A stretch of DNA of 64,000 bases, from the NCBI RefSeq assembly GCF_014252075.1, contig NZ_CP059209.1, positions 62,001 through 126,000 on the forward strand. The letters are read 5' to 3'. Each line of letters starts with the position of its first letter. Within the stretch, counting starts at the first letter, position 1. The notes under the pieces are model-generated. The model saw only the letters and a program-made list of their open reading frames with translations. It had not been told where the DNA came from and made no database searches. The position numbers were made by a program, and so were the translations under genes. Shown one piece after another: positions 18,319 to 27,819 of the stretch. The DNA comes from Blattabacterium cuenoti (lineage in GTDB: Bacteria > Bacteroidota > Bacteroidia > Flavobacteriales > Blattabacteriaceae).

Positions 18319-20057
18319 TTAATAAGAATATCCCCTTTGGGATACTTGTAATAATAATGATAACTAATTTTATTTATTTTGAATAATCCAATCATAACAT
18401 TGAAGACCCCTATTCTTCCTAATAACATTAAACATATTAAAACCAATTTACTTCCATTTGACAAACTAGAAGTAATTCCTAAAGATAAACCTGCTGTAGA
18501 AAAAGCAGAAAAAACTTCAAAAGAAATAGATAAAAGATCTTCTTTAGGATCCAAAAAAATGAGAATTAAAATACTCACGTATATTACAATTAATGATAAC
18601 ATAATAATTAAAAAAGCTAAACGAATAGATTCTGAAGAGATTTCTTTTCTTTGTATTTCTAATCTATTTTTTCCTCTAGACAAAGAAATAATATTCATTA
18701 AAGCTAAAGCAAAAGTGCTTGTCTTAATTCCACCACCAGTAGAAGCTGGAGACGCTCCTACCCACATTAAGAAAATAGTGAATAAAATAGTTACTGGCGC
18801 TAAACTATTCATGTTTATAACATGAAAACCCGCTGTTCTAGATGTTGCAGAAGAAAAAAACGAAGCAATCCATTTTCCAGAAAAAGAAGAATGTTCTGAA
18901 AGAGAAAAATGATATTCACTGATGTAATAAAAAATAGTTCCAAAAGAAAGGAAAAAAAAAGTTGTTATTACAACAATTTTTGTATTTAAAGTGACTACAT
19001 GTGCAGGAGAATGAAAATGTTCATCTTTAAAAATTCTGTAAAAACATTTTTTTATAGTTAACCATACATATGTAAAAAAATTAAATAAAATATTGAAACC
19101 TATTCCTCCCAATATCAATAAAAAAGCTATTGTTAATTGTAATAAATAATTAAATCTTACAGATTTTGAATATAAACCTTGGCTCATAGTCGAGAATCCA
19201 CTATTACAAAAAGCAGATATAGAATGAAAAATAGAGAAAAATAGAGGATTATCAGATGTATTTTTATCTTTAATGGAAAAATAAATTAATAAAGCACCTA
19301 TAGATTCTACTGTTATGGTAAACATTACTACTTTTACCGCTAAACTAAGAACGTTGCTTGTAGTTTTTATATTTAAAAAATTACTAACAAAAATAGCTTC
19401 TTTAAAAGAAAAACCATCTCTAAAAAAATAACTGAAAAAAGAAGTTATAGTTAAAATTCCTAATCCTCCCAGTTCAACTAAAATAAGTATGATCACTTTT
19501 CCTAAATAAGTAAAATCTTTAGCTGTATCTAAGACAACCAATCCTGTAACACATACTGCACTAGTAGAAGTAAATAAAGCATCTATAAATGATATTTTTT
19601 TGACTGTAGATGCTGGAAGCATTAATAAAAAAGATCCTAATAAAGATAAAAAGACAAAACTTATAATAAATATAAAAGCGGGATTATGTATTTTTACGTA
19701 TACTATTCGAACAAAATAAGTAACACGAATAAGTATATATAAAATCAAACTAATCAATAAAAATATTTTTATATCATCTGTAACTCTTCCTTTATTGTAT
19801 AGGAATATTTTTCCGAAAGAAAAAATAAGAAAGATTATTAATATAAAAAAAGATAGAAATACCATGGATTTATAATCTTTTTTTGAATTTTTATCAAAAA
19901 AAATCAAAATTTGTAAAATACTTATAGTTAATACTATCCCTATAATAATTTCTGTATTAAAAAGTAGAAAATTTTTCCAACCTAAAGAAAAAACTATATA
20001 AGTAAATATAATTGGAGTTGCAATTTCTAAAAAATTCCGGAATCTAATTTGAATCAT
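18315..20057 (-). CDS. trkH: Potassium transporter TrkH/KtrB family
   Basis: A 580-residue K+ channel-like transporter with an extra hydrophobic N-terminal region of about 120 residues before the four pore repeats. Pore-loop motifs include TSTSAVCVTGLVVLDT, SISAFCNSGFSTM, SATSRTAGFHVINM and FSAFSTAGLSLGI; each carries the selectivity Gly. It lies between hemC (6 bases) and trkA (4-base overlap). This is a two-gene K+ uptake system set inside a tetrapyrrole gene pair. Confidence 0.93.
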   Translation of the reverse strand: MIQIRFRNFLEIATPIIFTYIVFSLGWKNFLLFNTEIIIGIVLTISILQILIFFDKNSKKDYKSMVFLSFFILIIFLIFSFGKIFLYNKGRVTDDIKIFLLISLILYILIRVTYFVRIVYVKIHNPAFIFIISFVFLSLLGSFLLMLPASTVKKISFIDALFTSTSAVCVTGLVVLDTAKDFTYLGKVIILILVELGGLGILTITSFFSYFFRDGFSFKEAIFVSNFLNIKTTSNVLSLAVKVVMFTITVESIGALLIYFSIKDKNTSDNPLFFSIFHSISAFCNSGFSTMSQGLYSKSVRFNYLLQLTIAFLLILGGIGFNILFNFFTYVWLTIKKCFYRIFKDEHFHSPAHVVTLNTKIVVITTFFFLSFGTIFYYISEYHFSLSEHSSFSGKWIASFFSSATSRTAGFHVINMNSLAPVTILFTIFLMWVGASPASTGGGIKTSTFALALMNIISLSRGKNRLEIQRKEISSESIRLAFLIIMLSLIVIYVSILILIFLDPKEDLLSISFEVFSAFSTAGLSLGITSSLSNGSKLVLICLMLLGRIGVFNVMIGLFKINKISYHYYYKYPKGDILIN

Positions 20058-20063
20058 GATTTT

Positions 20064-20993
20064 TTATGAAATATTTTTTTTTATTTTTTCTAATATTTCT
20101 CTTCCTCCTTCTTTTAAAATTTCTTCAGCGCACTGAAATCCAATAAGATCATGATTAGTCCCTATCTTAGTTTTTTTGATTTTATGTATTCCATCTAAGC
20201 TGAGCAATATTCCAGTAAAATGAATAATTTTATTTTTTATAATGGCATGTGCTCCTATAGGACTTATGCATCCTCCTCCTAAAGTTTTTAAAAATTGACG
20301 TTCTATATTTGCAGATAATCTAGTTTCTTGATCATCTAATTTTTTTATTAAACAATTAATATTGTCATTTTTTTCAAGAGTAGATACAACAATAACTCCT
20401 TGCCCTGGAGAAGGGATCATCCAATCTAAAATTTTACAATTAAAACATTGAAAATTATTTAATATCCCTAGACGGTCTAAACCTATTTTAGCAAAAATAG
20501 CACCTTTCCAAGGATTTTTTTGTAATTTATTCAGTCTAGTATTTATATTCCCTCTTAAATCAATCAATATATGATGTGGATAGCGACTTTTCCAAAACGC
20601 TCCTCTTCTAATACTTCCAGTAGCTATCACTGCATGAACTTTTGGATCATATAAAAAATCATTTTCTCCTTTATAAACTAGGGAATCAAAAAAATTTTCT
20701 CTTTTTAAATAAGCAGATAATATAATACCTTTTGGCAAATTGATAGGAACATCTTTTAAAGAGTGAACAGCCATATCTATTTCTCCTGAAAGCATAATAT
20801 TAGTCAGTTTTTTTGTAAAAACTCCTATATTTTTTAATGTATGAATAGGAACATTTTGAATTAAATCACCTTCAGATTTTATTTGAAATAAGTGAGAAAG
20901 ATAACCTTCTTTATAAAGTAATTTTTGGACTTTTTTTGCTTGAAAAACAGCTAAAGGACTGTTTCGTGTCCCAATTTTAATGATCTTTTTCAA
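20064..20993 (-). CDS. hemC: Porphobilinogen deaminase (hydroxymethylbilane synthase)
   Basis: Assembles four porphobilinogens into hydroxymethylbilane. IGTRNSPLAVFQAK at the N-terminus, HSLKDVP near 98-104, RRGAFW, and the dipyrromethane cofactor Cys in GGGCISPIGAHA are all present. It is 309 residues. The only start matching the family is a TTG at 20993; the frame upstream reads Phe-Phe and then a stop, with no ATG. It leads the minus-strand run hemC-trkH-trkA-hemD. The cytochromes encoded in this window need this pathway. Confidence 0.93.
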   Translation of the reverse strand: MKKIIKIGTRNSPLAVFQAKKVQKLLYKEGYLSHLFQIKSEGDLIQNVPIHTLKNIGVFTKKLTNIMLSGEIDMAVHSLKDVPINLPKGIILSAYLKRENFFDSLVYKGENDFLYDPKVHAVIATGSIRRGAFWKSRYPHHILIDLRGNINTRLNKLQKNPWKGAIFAKIGLDRLGILNNFQCFNCKILDWMIPSPGQGVIVVSTLEKNDNINCLIKKLDDQETRLSANIERQFLKTLGGGCISPIGAHAIIKNKIIHFTGILLSLDGIHKIKKTKIGTNHDLIGFQCAEEILKEGGREILEKIKKNIS

Positions 20994-21044
20994 AAAAAAT
21001 TATGGATTTTTAATCATTATTATATTATATAAAATTTAATAACT

Positions 21045-21680
21045 TCATAAATAGAAAGGGATAAATTTTTCAATATCATTGAATTCTCTATCACAAAATT
21101 TAACGTAAGAAATGAAAGACATGTTCATTGCAGATGGATAAACTTTAATAAAAAAACTGTTATTAGAAAATAATTTTTGATCTATTAAATCAGTATCTCC
21201 TATGAAATATACTTTTTCATTTTTCGTTAAACATGTGAAAAAAATATCAGAAATTTTTTTTCTAAAAATAGAACTCAATCTCTTTTTTGATTTATTAAAT
21301 AATGAAGTATAAAATAAGTCAGATTTAGCATGTATCATTGGAATCAAAAATCCACTTTTTATATTTATTTTATGACTCATAATAGTTAAAGTATCCACAG
21401 ATAATAAAGGAATTCCTAGTGAAAAACATAAACCTTTAGCTGCTGATAAACCGATTCTTAAAGAGGTATACGATCCTGGACCTTTGCTTACACAAACAGA
21501 TTTTAAATCTTTAAGACGGATTTTAGAAATTTCTGTAGCATATTGTATGAATGTATGTAATTTTTCTGAATGAAAATGTTGTTCAGAACACTCTTCTACA
21601 GAAATCAGACATATTCCATTTTTAGCAATACTTACCGAACAATTTTTAGTAGAAGTTTCTAAATTTAAAATTAAAGACAT
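21045..21680 (-). CDS. tsaB: tRNA threonylcarbamoyladenosine synthesis protein TsaB
   Basis: Partner of TsaD in making t6A37 on ANN-decoding tRNAs. The opening ILNLETSTKNCSVSI is the ASKHA nucleotide-fold start, and KGPGSYTSLRIGLSAAKGL (about 68-87) is the family signature. At 211 residues it is slightly shorter than free-living versions at the C-terminus. It is divergent from nadE with 23 bases between the start codons. Confidence 0.93.
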   Translation of the reverse strand: MSLILNLETSTKNCSVSIAKNGICLISVEECSEQHFHSEKLHTFIQYATEISKIRLKDLKSVCVSKGPGSYTSLRIGLSAAKGLCFSLGIPLLSVDTLTIMSHKINIKSGFLIPMIHAKSDLFYTSLFNKSKKRLSSIFRKKISDIFFTCLTKNEKVYFIGDTDLIDQKLFSNNSFFIKVYPSAMNMSFISYVKFCDREFNDIEKFIPFYL

Positions 21681-21703
21681 ATAAATTTTATTTTCTAAAA
21701 ATT

Positions 21704-22480
21704 ATGAAAACAAAAAAGATAATCAAATATATTGTATCCTGGTTAAAAGAATATATTCGTAAATCTCAGGCAAATGGTTTTATAATTGGAATATCTGGAG
21801 GAATAGATTCTTCTGTCTCTTCTTTTTTAGCTTCCATGACAAAATTTCCTACAATGATACTGGAAATGCCTATTTTAGAAAAGAAAAAAAATTTTTTATC
21901 AGAAAAACATGCAAAATTTTTGACTGAAAAATTCTCAAACGTTTATTATTTAAAAAAAGATTTATCGATTTTATTCACTTCTTTTTGTCATGTTATTAAT
22001 GATAAAAATAAAAAATATTCTTTGGAATTAGCTAATGTTCAATCTCGTCTTCGAATGTTGACTTTATATTATTATGCCAATATGAAAAATTATCTTGTTG
22101 TTGGAACTGGAAATAAGGTAGAAGATTTTGGGGTAGGTTTTTTTACGAAATATGGAGATGGAGGGGTAGATTTACATCCTATAGCAGATTTGAAAAAAAG
22201 CGAAGTTAGTTTGATTGCCAGTGAATTAAACATTTTAAATGAAATTCAAAAAGCGAAACCAACAGATGGCCTTTGGGAAGATCAACGATCGGATGAAGAT
22301 CAATTAGGAGTTACATATAAAGAGTTGGAATGGGCTATGGAAATAACGAAAAATAAAGATTATAATTTTTTAAAAAAAAAAGAATACGAAATTTTTAAAA
22401 AATATAAAATTTTAAATCAAAAAAATAAGCATAAAATGAGACTCATTCCTGTTTGCAAAATTCCTTCCTATCTAAAATAA
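21704..22480 (+). CDS. nadE: NH3-dependent NAD+ synthetase
   Basis: Makes NAD from nicotinate adenine dinucleotide, ATP and ammonia. The PP-loop GISGGIDSSVSS (about 29-40) and VVGTGNKVEDFGVGFFTKYGD are diagnostic, as is KPTDGLWEDQRSDED. It is 258 residues with no glutaminase domain, so it depends on free ammonia. It is followed by 144 bases with two small predicted hairpins before folE. Confidence 0.94.
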   Translation: MKTKKIIKYIVSWLKEYIRKSQANGFIIGISGGIDSSVSSFLASMTKFPTMILEMPILEKKKNFLSEKHAKFLTEKFSNVYYLKKDLSILFTSFCHVINDKNKKYSLELANVQSRLRMLTLYYYANMKNYLVVGTGNKVEDFGVGFFTKYGDGGVDLHPIADLKKSEVSLIASELNILNEIQKAKPTDGLWEDQRSDEDQLGVTYKELEWAMEITKNKDYNFLKKKEYEIFKKYKILNQKNKHKMRLIPVCKIPSYLK

Positions 22481-22482
22481 AA

Positions 22483-22504
22483 ATCATATCAATAAAAATA
22501 TGAT
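22483..22504 (+). terminator. Small AT-rich hairpin after nadE
   Basis: A 7-bp perfect stem (ATCATAT/ATATGAT) with an 8-base loop starts 3 bases after the nadE stop. There is no clean T-run after it, so terminator function is weak. A second stem (CCATA, 22512-22516, with TATGG, 22547-22551, plus an inner AGA/TCT) follows, so the spacer could be a structured folE leader. Confidence 0.25.
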
Positions 22505-22594
22505 AGAACAACCATACAGAATCCTTTTCGTAACTTTGTCACTCTATATGGATTAAGTTCATTTTATGATGGAAGAAAACAAGAAAAAAATTTT

Positions 22595-22605
22595 AAAAAA
22601 AAAAA
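22595..22605 (+). repeat. 11-A tract between an upstream ATG and the folE frame
   Basis: Tandem ATGs at 22566 and 22569 open a frame that runs into this A11 tract and stops at 22626-22628. With one extra A (A12) the same ATGs would continue straight into the folE frame, adding about 20 residues. Poly-A transcriptional slippage is known from AT-rich endosymbionts. An alternative is that folE simply starts downstream. Confidence 0.4.
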
Positions 22606-22624
22606 CACTAACAAAAACTATATT

Positions 22625-23251
22625 TTGAATTATTCAATCAATCATGAAAGTTATTCACAAAAACAGGCTTTTTTGATGAATGATGAAGAAAAAATTGAAG
22701 AAATAGAAAAACATTTTTTTCAGATTATGAAAATACTAGGGTTAGATATGAGTGACGACAGTTTACGAAGAACCCCAAAACGTGTAGCAAAAATGTTTAT
22801 TCAAGAAATATTTAGCGGTCTTAATCCAAAAAACACTCCTAAGCCTTCTATTTTTGAAAATAAATATAAGTATAATCAAATGTTGATCGAAAAAAATATA
22901 ACAGTTTATTCCACTTGTGAACATCATTTTCTTCCTATTGTAGGAAAAGCTCATGTTGGTTATATTTCTAGTGGAAAGGTGGTCGGTCTTTCTAAAATTA
23001 ATAGAATCGTTAATTTTTATGCAAAAAGACCACAAGTTCAAGAACGTCTAACCATGCAAATTGTTGAATCTTTACAAAAAATGTTAAAGACACAAGATGT
23101 AGCATGTGTGATAGATGCAAAACACTTATGTGTAAATTCTCGTGGAATTAGAGATATAGATAGTAGCACTGTGACAACTGAACTAGTAGGAGCCTTTAAA
23201 AATAACTCAGAAATTCGAAGAGAATTTCTACATCACATTGGAATTTCTTAA
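22625..23251 (+). CDS. folE: GTP cyclohydrolase I
   Basis: Converts GTP to 7,8-dihydroneopterin triphosphate, the first step of folate synthesis. The zinc-site STCEHHFLPIVGKAHVGY and HLCVNSRG, and the SKINRIVNFYAKRPQVQERLT signature, are intact. The start is uncertain. The frame opens with TTG at 22625, an in-frame ATG lies at 22676 (MNDEEKIEEIEKHF, a good family-like start), and ATGs at 22566/22569 would join only with an extra A in the preceding A11 run. The next gene, cysS, starts 8 bases downstream. Confidence 0.92.
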   Translation: MNYSINHESYSQKQAFLMNDEEKIEEIEKHFFQIMKILGLDMSDDSLRRTPKRVAKMFIQEIFSGLNPKNTPKPSIFENKYKYNQMLIEKNITVYSTCEHHFLPIVGKAHVGYISSGKVVGLSKINRIVNFYAKRPQVQERLTMQIVESLQKMLKTQDVACVIDAKHLCVNSRGIRDIDSSTVTTELVGAFKNNSEIRREFLHHIGIS

Positions 23252-23259
23252 ATAAACGG

Positions 23260-24723
23260 ATGATGGAAGAAATAAATTATATAAAAAATAATTTAAAAAT
23301 ATATAACACCTTAACAGGAAAAAAAGAATTATTTAAAACTATTCATAAAAAACATGTAGGAATTTATGTTTGTGGTCCTACAGTTTACAATCACTTGCAT
23401 TTAGGGAATTGTCGTACGTTCGTATCATTTGATATTGTTTTTCGATACTTAAAACATTTAGGTTATAAAGTTCGTTATGTTAGAAATATTACTGATGTTG
23501 GCCATTTAGAAAATGATTTAGAAGATAAAATTTCTAAAAAATCTCGCATAGAAGGACTTGAACCTATGGAAATAGTTCAAAAATATACTCTTTCTTTTCA
23601 TAATTTATTAAGTATTTTAAATGTTCTTCCTCCAAGCATAGAACCTACAGCAACGGGTCATCTCATAGAACAAATAGATATGATTAAAGAATTAATTAAA
23701 AGAAATTTAGCATATGAAATAAATGGTTCTGTTTATTTTAATTTAAAAGAATATAAAAAGTTATATCCTTACGGAATTCTGAGCAAGAACAAAATCGATA
23801 AACTTTTTAATAAAAAATTAAATTTTTCAGAAGAAAAACGTAATCTACAAGATTTTTCTCTTTGGAAAAGAGCTCATCCTAGTCATATTATGAGTTGGAA
23901 TTCTCCATGGGGAAAAGGATTTCCTGGTTGGCATATAGAATGTACTGCTATGAGCACGAAATATTTGGGAGAAATTTTTGATATCCATGGAGGAGGGATA
24001 GATTTAAAATTTCCTCATCATGAATGTGAATTAGCACAAGCTATAGGTGTTTATAACAAAAATTATCTTGCACATTATTGGATGCATACTAATATGTTAA
24101 CTTTAAATGGAAAAAAAATGAGTAAGTCCACAGGAAATTTTCTGGAACTAAAAGATCTCATTCACAATAAATTTTGCAAAAAAACTTTTTTTCCTAGCAT
24201 TATCAGATTTTTTATTTTGCAATCCCACTACAGAAGCGTTATGGATTTTTCAAATCAAGGACTTATGAATGCCGAAAAAGGATATTATAGAATCATGAAA
24301 GCTGTAAAAATATTAAAAAATTTACATCCCAAAACATTAACAATGAATCATCACGTTTTTGATGTGTTTTATTGGATTAAATCTTGTTATAAAGCGATCA
24401 ATGACGATTTTAATATTCCACTATTAATTTCTCATTTATTTGAAGCTACTCATGTTGTTAATTCTTTTTCTATAAATGATATAGGAAAATCTCATGTCAA
24501 TTTATTGAAAAAATATATGATTTATTTTGTTTTTGATATTCTTGGTCTTCAAGAACAAAAAAAAGAAATAAATCCTTCTGAAGAGAAATTTCAAATACTT
24601 ATCGAAAGATTAATTAAATTTCGTACAGAAGCAAGAAAACAAAAAAACTGGATCCTATCGGATAGAATTCGAGAAGAATTATCCTATATAGGAATTCCAT
24701 TTCATGATGATAAATTATTTTAA
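23260..24723 (+). CDS. cysS: Cysteinyl-tRNA synthetase
   Basis: Class I synthetase of 487 residues. The HIGH box reads HLHLGN inside [15 protein letters not shown], and the KMSKS box is [10 protein letters not shown]. The zinc-binding set includes the Cys of CGPTVY, the Cys of WHIECTAM and the HHECELAQ segment. Tandem ATGs lie at 23260 and 23263; either could start. The 3' end overlaps the convergent PLP-enzyme gene by 9 bases. Confidence 0.95.
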   Translation: MMEEINYIKNNLKIYNTLTGKKELFKTIHKKHVGIYVCGPTVYNHLHLGNCRTFVSFDIVFRYLKHLGYKVRYVRNITDVGHLENDLEDKISKKSRIEGLEPMEIVQKYTLSFHNLLSILNVLPPSIEPTATGHLIEQIDMIKELIKRNLAYEINGSVYFNLKEYKKLYPYGILSKNKIDKLFNKKLNFSEEKRNLQDFSLWKRAHPSHIMSWNSPWGKGFPGWHIECTAMSTKYLGEIFDIHGGGIDLKFPHHECELAQAIGVYNKNYLAHYWMHTNMLTLNGKKMSKSTGNFLELKDLIHNKFCKKTFFPSIIRFFILQSHYRSVMDFSNQGLMNAEKGYYRIMKAVKILKNLHPKTLTMNHHVFDVFYWIKSCYKAINDDFNIPLLISHLFEATHVVNSFSINDIGKSHVNLLKKYMIYFVFDILGLQEQKKEINPSEEKFQILIERLIKFRTEARKQKNWILSDRIREELSYIGIPFHDDKLF

Positions 24724-25872
24724 GGCTTGGTCTAGATCTTCTATAAGATCTTCTCCGTTTTCTATTCCAAGAGATAAACGAATAAGAGAATCCTGTATTC
24801 CAGCATTTATTCTAACATCTAAAGGAGTAGATTTATGAGTCATAGTGGCTGGATGGCAGATTAAACTTTTTGTTCCTCCTAAACTTTCTGCTAGCTTAAA
24901 TAGATTAGTCGATGTTACAATTTTTTTTGCTGATTCTATTGTATCGTTTTTAAGACTAAAAGAAACTATCCCTCCAAAATATCTTTGTTGTTTAACTGCT
25001 ATCAGATGATTTTTATGATCTTGTAATCCAGGATAATAAACCTTATCAATACAGTTTTCTTTTTTCTTTTCTAAAAAAGAAGCAATTTGAAACGCATTTT
25101 TAGATTGTTTTTGAATACGTAAATACAAAGTTTGGCACCCTCTTATTGTTAACCAACAATCAATCGGAGATAAAACTCCTCCAGTTGCATTCTGAATGTA
25201 TTTCAATTTTTCATATAAATCAGGATCTTTTACTGTAATTAATCCAGCTAACACATCTGAATGTCCTGCTAAATATTTTGTAGCGCTATGGATGATTATA
25301 TCTGCACCTAACTTTAAAGGATTTTGAATGGCAGGAGAAGCAAAAGTATTGTCTACTACAATTAATACTTTTGGATTTATCTTTTTGGATTCTTCACTAA
25401 TGTATTCTATATCAGAAATTTTTAAAGTAGGATTTGTAGGGCTTTCCAACCAAACCAATTTTGTATTATTAGAAATAACTGATATAGCTTTTTTTGCGCT
25501 AGTTGTATCTACATACTTAGTACTAAGTCCTAATTTTTTATACAAATTTAATAAACGAAAAGTCCCTCCATAAATATCATTTACAGCTATTATTTCATCT
25601 CCACATTTTAATAATTTCAAAACAGCATCTACAGATGCTAATCCTGAAGAAAACGCTAAACTGTCATAGCCGTATTCTAAATCAGTGATTAAACGTTCCA
25701 GAATTTTTCTTGTAGGATTATTTGTTCTTGTGTAATCAAATCCTTTATGAACTCCAGGTGATTCCTGAACATAAGTTGATGTTTGATAGATTGGCGTAGA
25801 TATAGCCCCTGTAAGAGGATCTGATAATATGTTTTGAATGAGCTTTGTTTCTTCCTTCATTGTAAATTTCAT
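24715..25872 (-). CDS. Cys/Met metabolism PLP enzyme (cystathionine gamma-synthase or gamma-lyase)
   Basis: Trans-sulfuration enzyme. The PLP-binding Lys lies in HSATKYLAGHSDVLAG, and TRTNNPTRKILE, YGGTFRL and CHPATMTHKS are family signatures. Sequence alone does not separate synthase from lyase here. The open frame extends upstream to 25947, but those 25 residues are Phe-rich and unlike the family; ATGs at 25872 or 25860 give a normal 381-385 residues. It is divergent from the atp operon. It is probably used for methionine or cysteine supply, though no other sulfur-assimilation gene is in the window. Confidence 0.88.
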   Translation of the reverse strand: MKFTMKEETKLIQNILSDPLTGAISTPIYQTSTYVQESPGVHKGFDYTRTNNPTRKILERLITDLEYGYDSLAFSSGLASVDAVLKLLKCGDEIIAVNDIYGGTFRLLNLYKKLGLSTKYVDTTSAKKAISVISNNTKLVWLESPTNPTLKISDIEYISEESKKINPKVLIVVDNTFASPAIQNPLKLGADIIIHSATKYLAGHSDVLAGLITVKDPDLYEKLKYIQNATGGVLSPIDCWLTIRGCQTLYLRIQKQSKNAFQIASFLEKKKENCIDKVYYPGLQDHKNHLIAVKQQRYFGGIVSFSLKNDTIESAKKIVTSTNLFKLAESLGGTKSLICHPATMTHKSTPLDVRINAGIQDSLIRLSLGIENGEDLIEDLDQALK

Positions 25873-25968
25873 AAAAATATTGAATGCAAATGTACTCAAA
25901 AAATGAAAATATAATTTTTTGAAAAAAATTATTTTGAAAGAAAACAATACTATTTTTTGGAAAATATA

Positions 25969-25976
25969 TAAATTTG
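25969..25976 (+). promoter_or_regulatory. Candidate -7 element (TAAATTTG) for the atp operon
   Basis: Exact match to the Bacteroidetes TAnnTTTG -7 consensus, 26 bases before the atpB ATG. TTTG motifs occur upstream (25956-25959, 25933-25936) but not at the usual 19-21 base spacing. Confidence 0.35.
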
Positions 25977-26002
25977 TTTGCTATTTTTTTGATTCTTAAT
26001 AA

Positions 26003-27061
26003 ATGATTTCAAAAAATTTGTTCTTATTTTTTTTATCTTTTATTTTTACCTTGTCTTCTGATGCTGAAATACAAAAAAACAAAAATCAGGACAGTCAAAA
26101 TAAAATAGATATATCTGATACGATTTTTGAGCATGTCAGTGATTCTCATGAATGGCACATTGCAGGGTCTCACAATAATGGAATTGTTTTATACTTGCCT
26201 GTTATATTGTGGAACAATGGATTAGAAATTTTTTCTTCATCTAAATTATTATGCGAGAAAGTAGTTAAAGGAAAGCATGGGTATTATAAAATGTATCAGG
26301 GGAAAATATATAGTACCAATTCAATTGGAAGATTTCATTTAAATAAAAAAGGAATTCCAATTAATAATAAACCTTGGGATTTTTCTATTACAAAAAATGT
26401 GGTTGCTCTTTTGATTTCTTTCTTTTTCTTATGTTTTCTCTTTATTCGAATGAGAAAAAGTTACAGAAATCATCAAATGAAATGGAGTTTAGGCATTTTT
26501 TTAGAATTTTTGATTTTGTTTATACGTGATAAAATAGTAATTCCTAATATTGGAGAAAGAAAATACAAAACTTATCTACCTTTTTTATTAACATCCTTTT
26601 TCTTTATATTATTTAATAATTTGATGGGACTTATTCCAGGATTTCCAAACGTTACTGGAAACATAAACATTACATTTGTTTTGGCTATAGCTACATTTAT
26701 CATCACCAATATAAATTCAAGTAAAAGTTATTGGAAACATACTTTTTGGATGCCAGGAGTCCCAATAGGGATTAGATTTTTATTAGCTCCTATAGAGTTT
26801 ATTGGAATTTTTATTAGACCATTAACTTTGTGTATTCGCTTATTTGCTAATATAACAGCTGGACACATAATTATTTTAAGTTTTATTTGTCTTATTTTTA
26901 TATTTAAGAATTTTTTCATAGCCGGTTTTTCCATAATTTTCGGTTTTTTCATTTCTATGTTAGAAATTATGGTAGCCTTTTTGCAAGCCTTTATTTTTAC
27001 TACTTTATCTTCTTTGCTTATAGGAATGGCTGTCAAAAATTATGAAAGTGAAACACATTAA
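26003..27061 (+). CDS. atpB: ATP synthase Fo subunit a
   Basis: Proton-channel subunit. Bacteroidetes-type, with a signal-like N-terminus (about 1-20) and a long periplasmic region before the membrane helices. The essential Arg lies in FIRPLTLCIRLFANITAGH. The last helix ends in LIGMAVKNYE. It is 352 residues, complete, and the first gene of atpB-E-F-H-A-G. Confidence 0.94.
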   Translation: MISKNLFLFFLSFIFTLSSDAEIQKNKNQDSQNKIDISDTIFEHVSDSHEWHIAGSHNNGIVLYLPVILWNNGLEIFSSSKLLCEKVVKGKHGYYKMYQGKIYSTNSIGRFHLNKKGIPINNKPWDFSITKNVVALLISFFFLCFLFIRMRKSYRNHQMKWSLGIFLEFLILFIRDKIVIPNIGERKYKTYLPFLLTSFFFILFNNLMGLIPGFPNVTGNINITFVLAIATFIITNINSSKSYWKHTFWMPGVPIGIRFLLAPIEFIGIFIRPLTLCIRLFANITAGHIIILSFICLIFIFKNFFIAGFSIIFGFFISMLEIMVAFLQAFIFTTLSSLLIGMAVKNYESETH

Positions 27062-27074
27062 AAATATTAATCAT

Positions 27075-27302
27075 ATGGATATAGATTTAACTTACTCTGG
27101 ATTAGCAGCTTTAGGATCTGGTCTTGCAGTAGTAGGAGCGGGACTCGGAATTGGAAAAATAGGAAGTTCTGCAATGGATGCTATTGCTAGACAACCTGAA
27201 GCTTCAGAAAGAATACAGAATGCAATGATTATTGCAGCTGCACTGATTGAAGGAGCAGCACTTTTTGGAATAGTGACCACATTGTTAGCTGTATTTAAAT
27301 AA
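27075..27302 (+). CDS. atpE: ATP synthase Fo subunit c
   Basis: Two-helix c-ring subunit. The polar loop is ARQPEASERIQN, and the ion-binding carboxylate is the Glu in AALIEGAALFG. The residue after the Glu is Gly, not Ser/Thr, which favours protons over sodium. The ATG at 27075 gives 75 residues; an in-frame ATG at 27042 overlaps the atpB end and would add 11 unlikely residues. Confidence 0.92.
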   Translation: MDIDLTYSGLAALGSGLAVVGAGLGIGKIGSSAMDAIARQPEASERIQNAMIIAAALIEGAALFGIVTTLLAVFK

Positions 27303-27312
27303 TTTTTTAAAA

Positions 27313-27801
27313 ATGGATCTAGTTACACCTTCTGTTGGATTGATTGTTTGGCATACTATAATATTTCTAATACTCATATTATTTCTTTCAAAATTTGCTT
27401 GGAAGCCAATCATGAATTTTATTGATCAAAGAGAAGAAAAAATTAGAATCTCTATTGAAAAGGCGAATCAAATGAAAAATGAATTGAAAAATGTAGAAAA
27501 TCAAAAAAACAAAATATTAAAAGAAACTCGTGTGAAGAGAGATATAATTTTGAAAGAAGCTATTCAAATTAAAGAAAAAATCAAACTAAAAGCAAAAGAG
27601 GAAAGTTTGAGAGAAAAGAAAAAAATTCTAGAAGAAACAAAAAAAAATATTCAAATAGAAAGAGAGGCTGCTATTTATAAATTAAAAAATCAAATAGGAG
27701 GAATTTCTATAAAAATAGCTGAAAATATATTAAAAAGAGAGTTGAATCAACCTAACCAACAAGATAAGTTTATCAAAGAGTTGGTTGATAAATTATATTG
27801 A
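27313..27801 (+). CDS. atpF: ATP synthase Fo subunit b
   Basis: Peripheral stalk subunit of 162 residues. One N-terminal membrane helix (about 8-28, LIVWHTIIFLILILFLSKFAW) leads into a long charged Lys/Glu coiled coil, as in b subunits. PIMNFIDQREEKI after the helix is typical. It lies between atpE (10-base gap) and atpH. Confidence 0.92.
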   Translation: MDLVTPSVGLIVWHTIIFLILILFLSKFAWKPIMNFIDQREEKIRISIEKANQMKNELKNVENQKNKILKETRVKRDIILKEAIQIKEKIKLKAKEESLREKKKILEETKKNIQIEREAAIYKLKNQIGGISIKIAENILKRELNQPNQQDKFIKELVDKLY

Positions 27802-27819
27802 TTGATATTTGATGTTAAA

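Noticed and set aside
18379..18825. 148-codon plus-strand frame within trkH
   Set aside because: Antisense to conserved transmembrane coding sequence; Lys/Ile composition mirrors the opposite strand.
22566..22628. 20-codon frame upstream of folE as an independent gene
   Set aside because: Mostly Lys codons from poly-A; better explained as a slipped folE start or chance.
26728..27280. Minus-strand frames over atpB and atpE
   Set aside because: Shadows of conserved ATP synthase subunits.
27075..27302. Sodium-type c subunit
   Set aside because: The residue after the ion-binding Glu is Gly and the Na+ liganding Ser/Thr is missing; a proton type is more likely.
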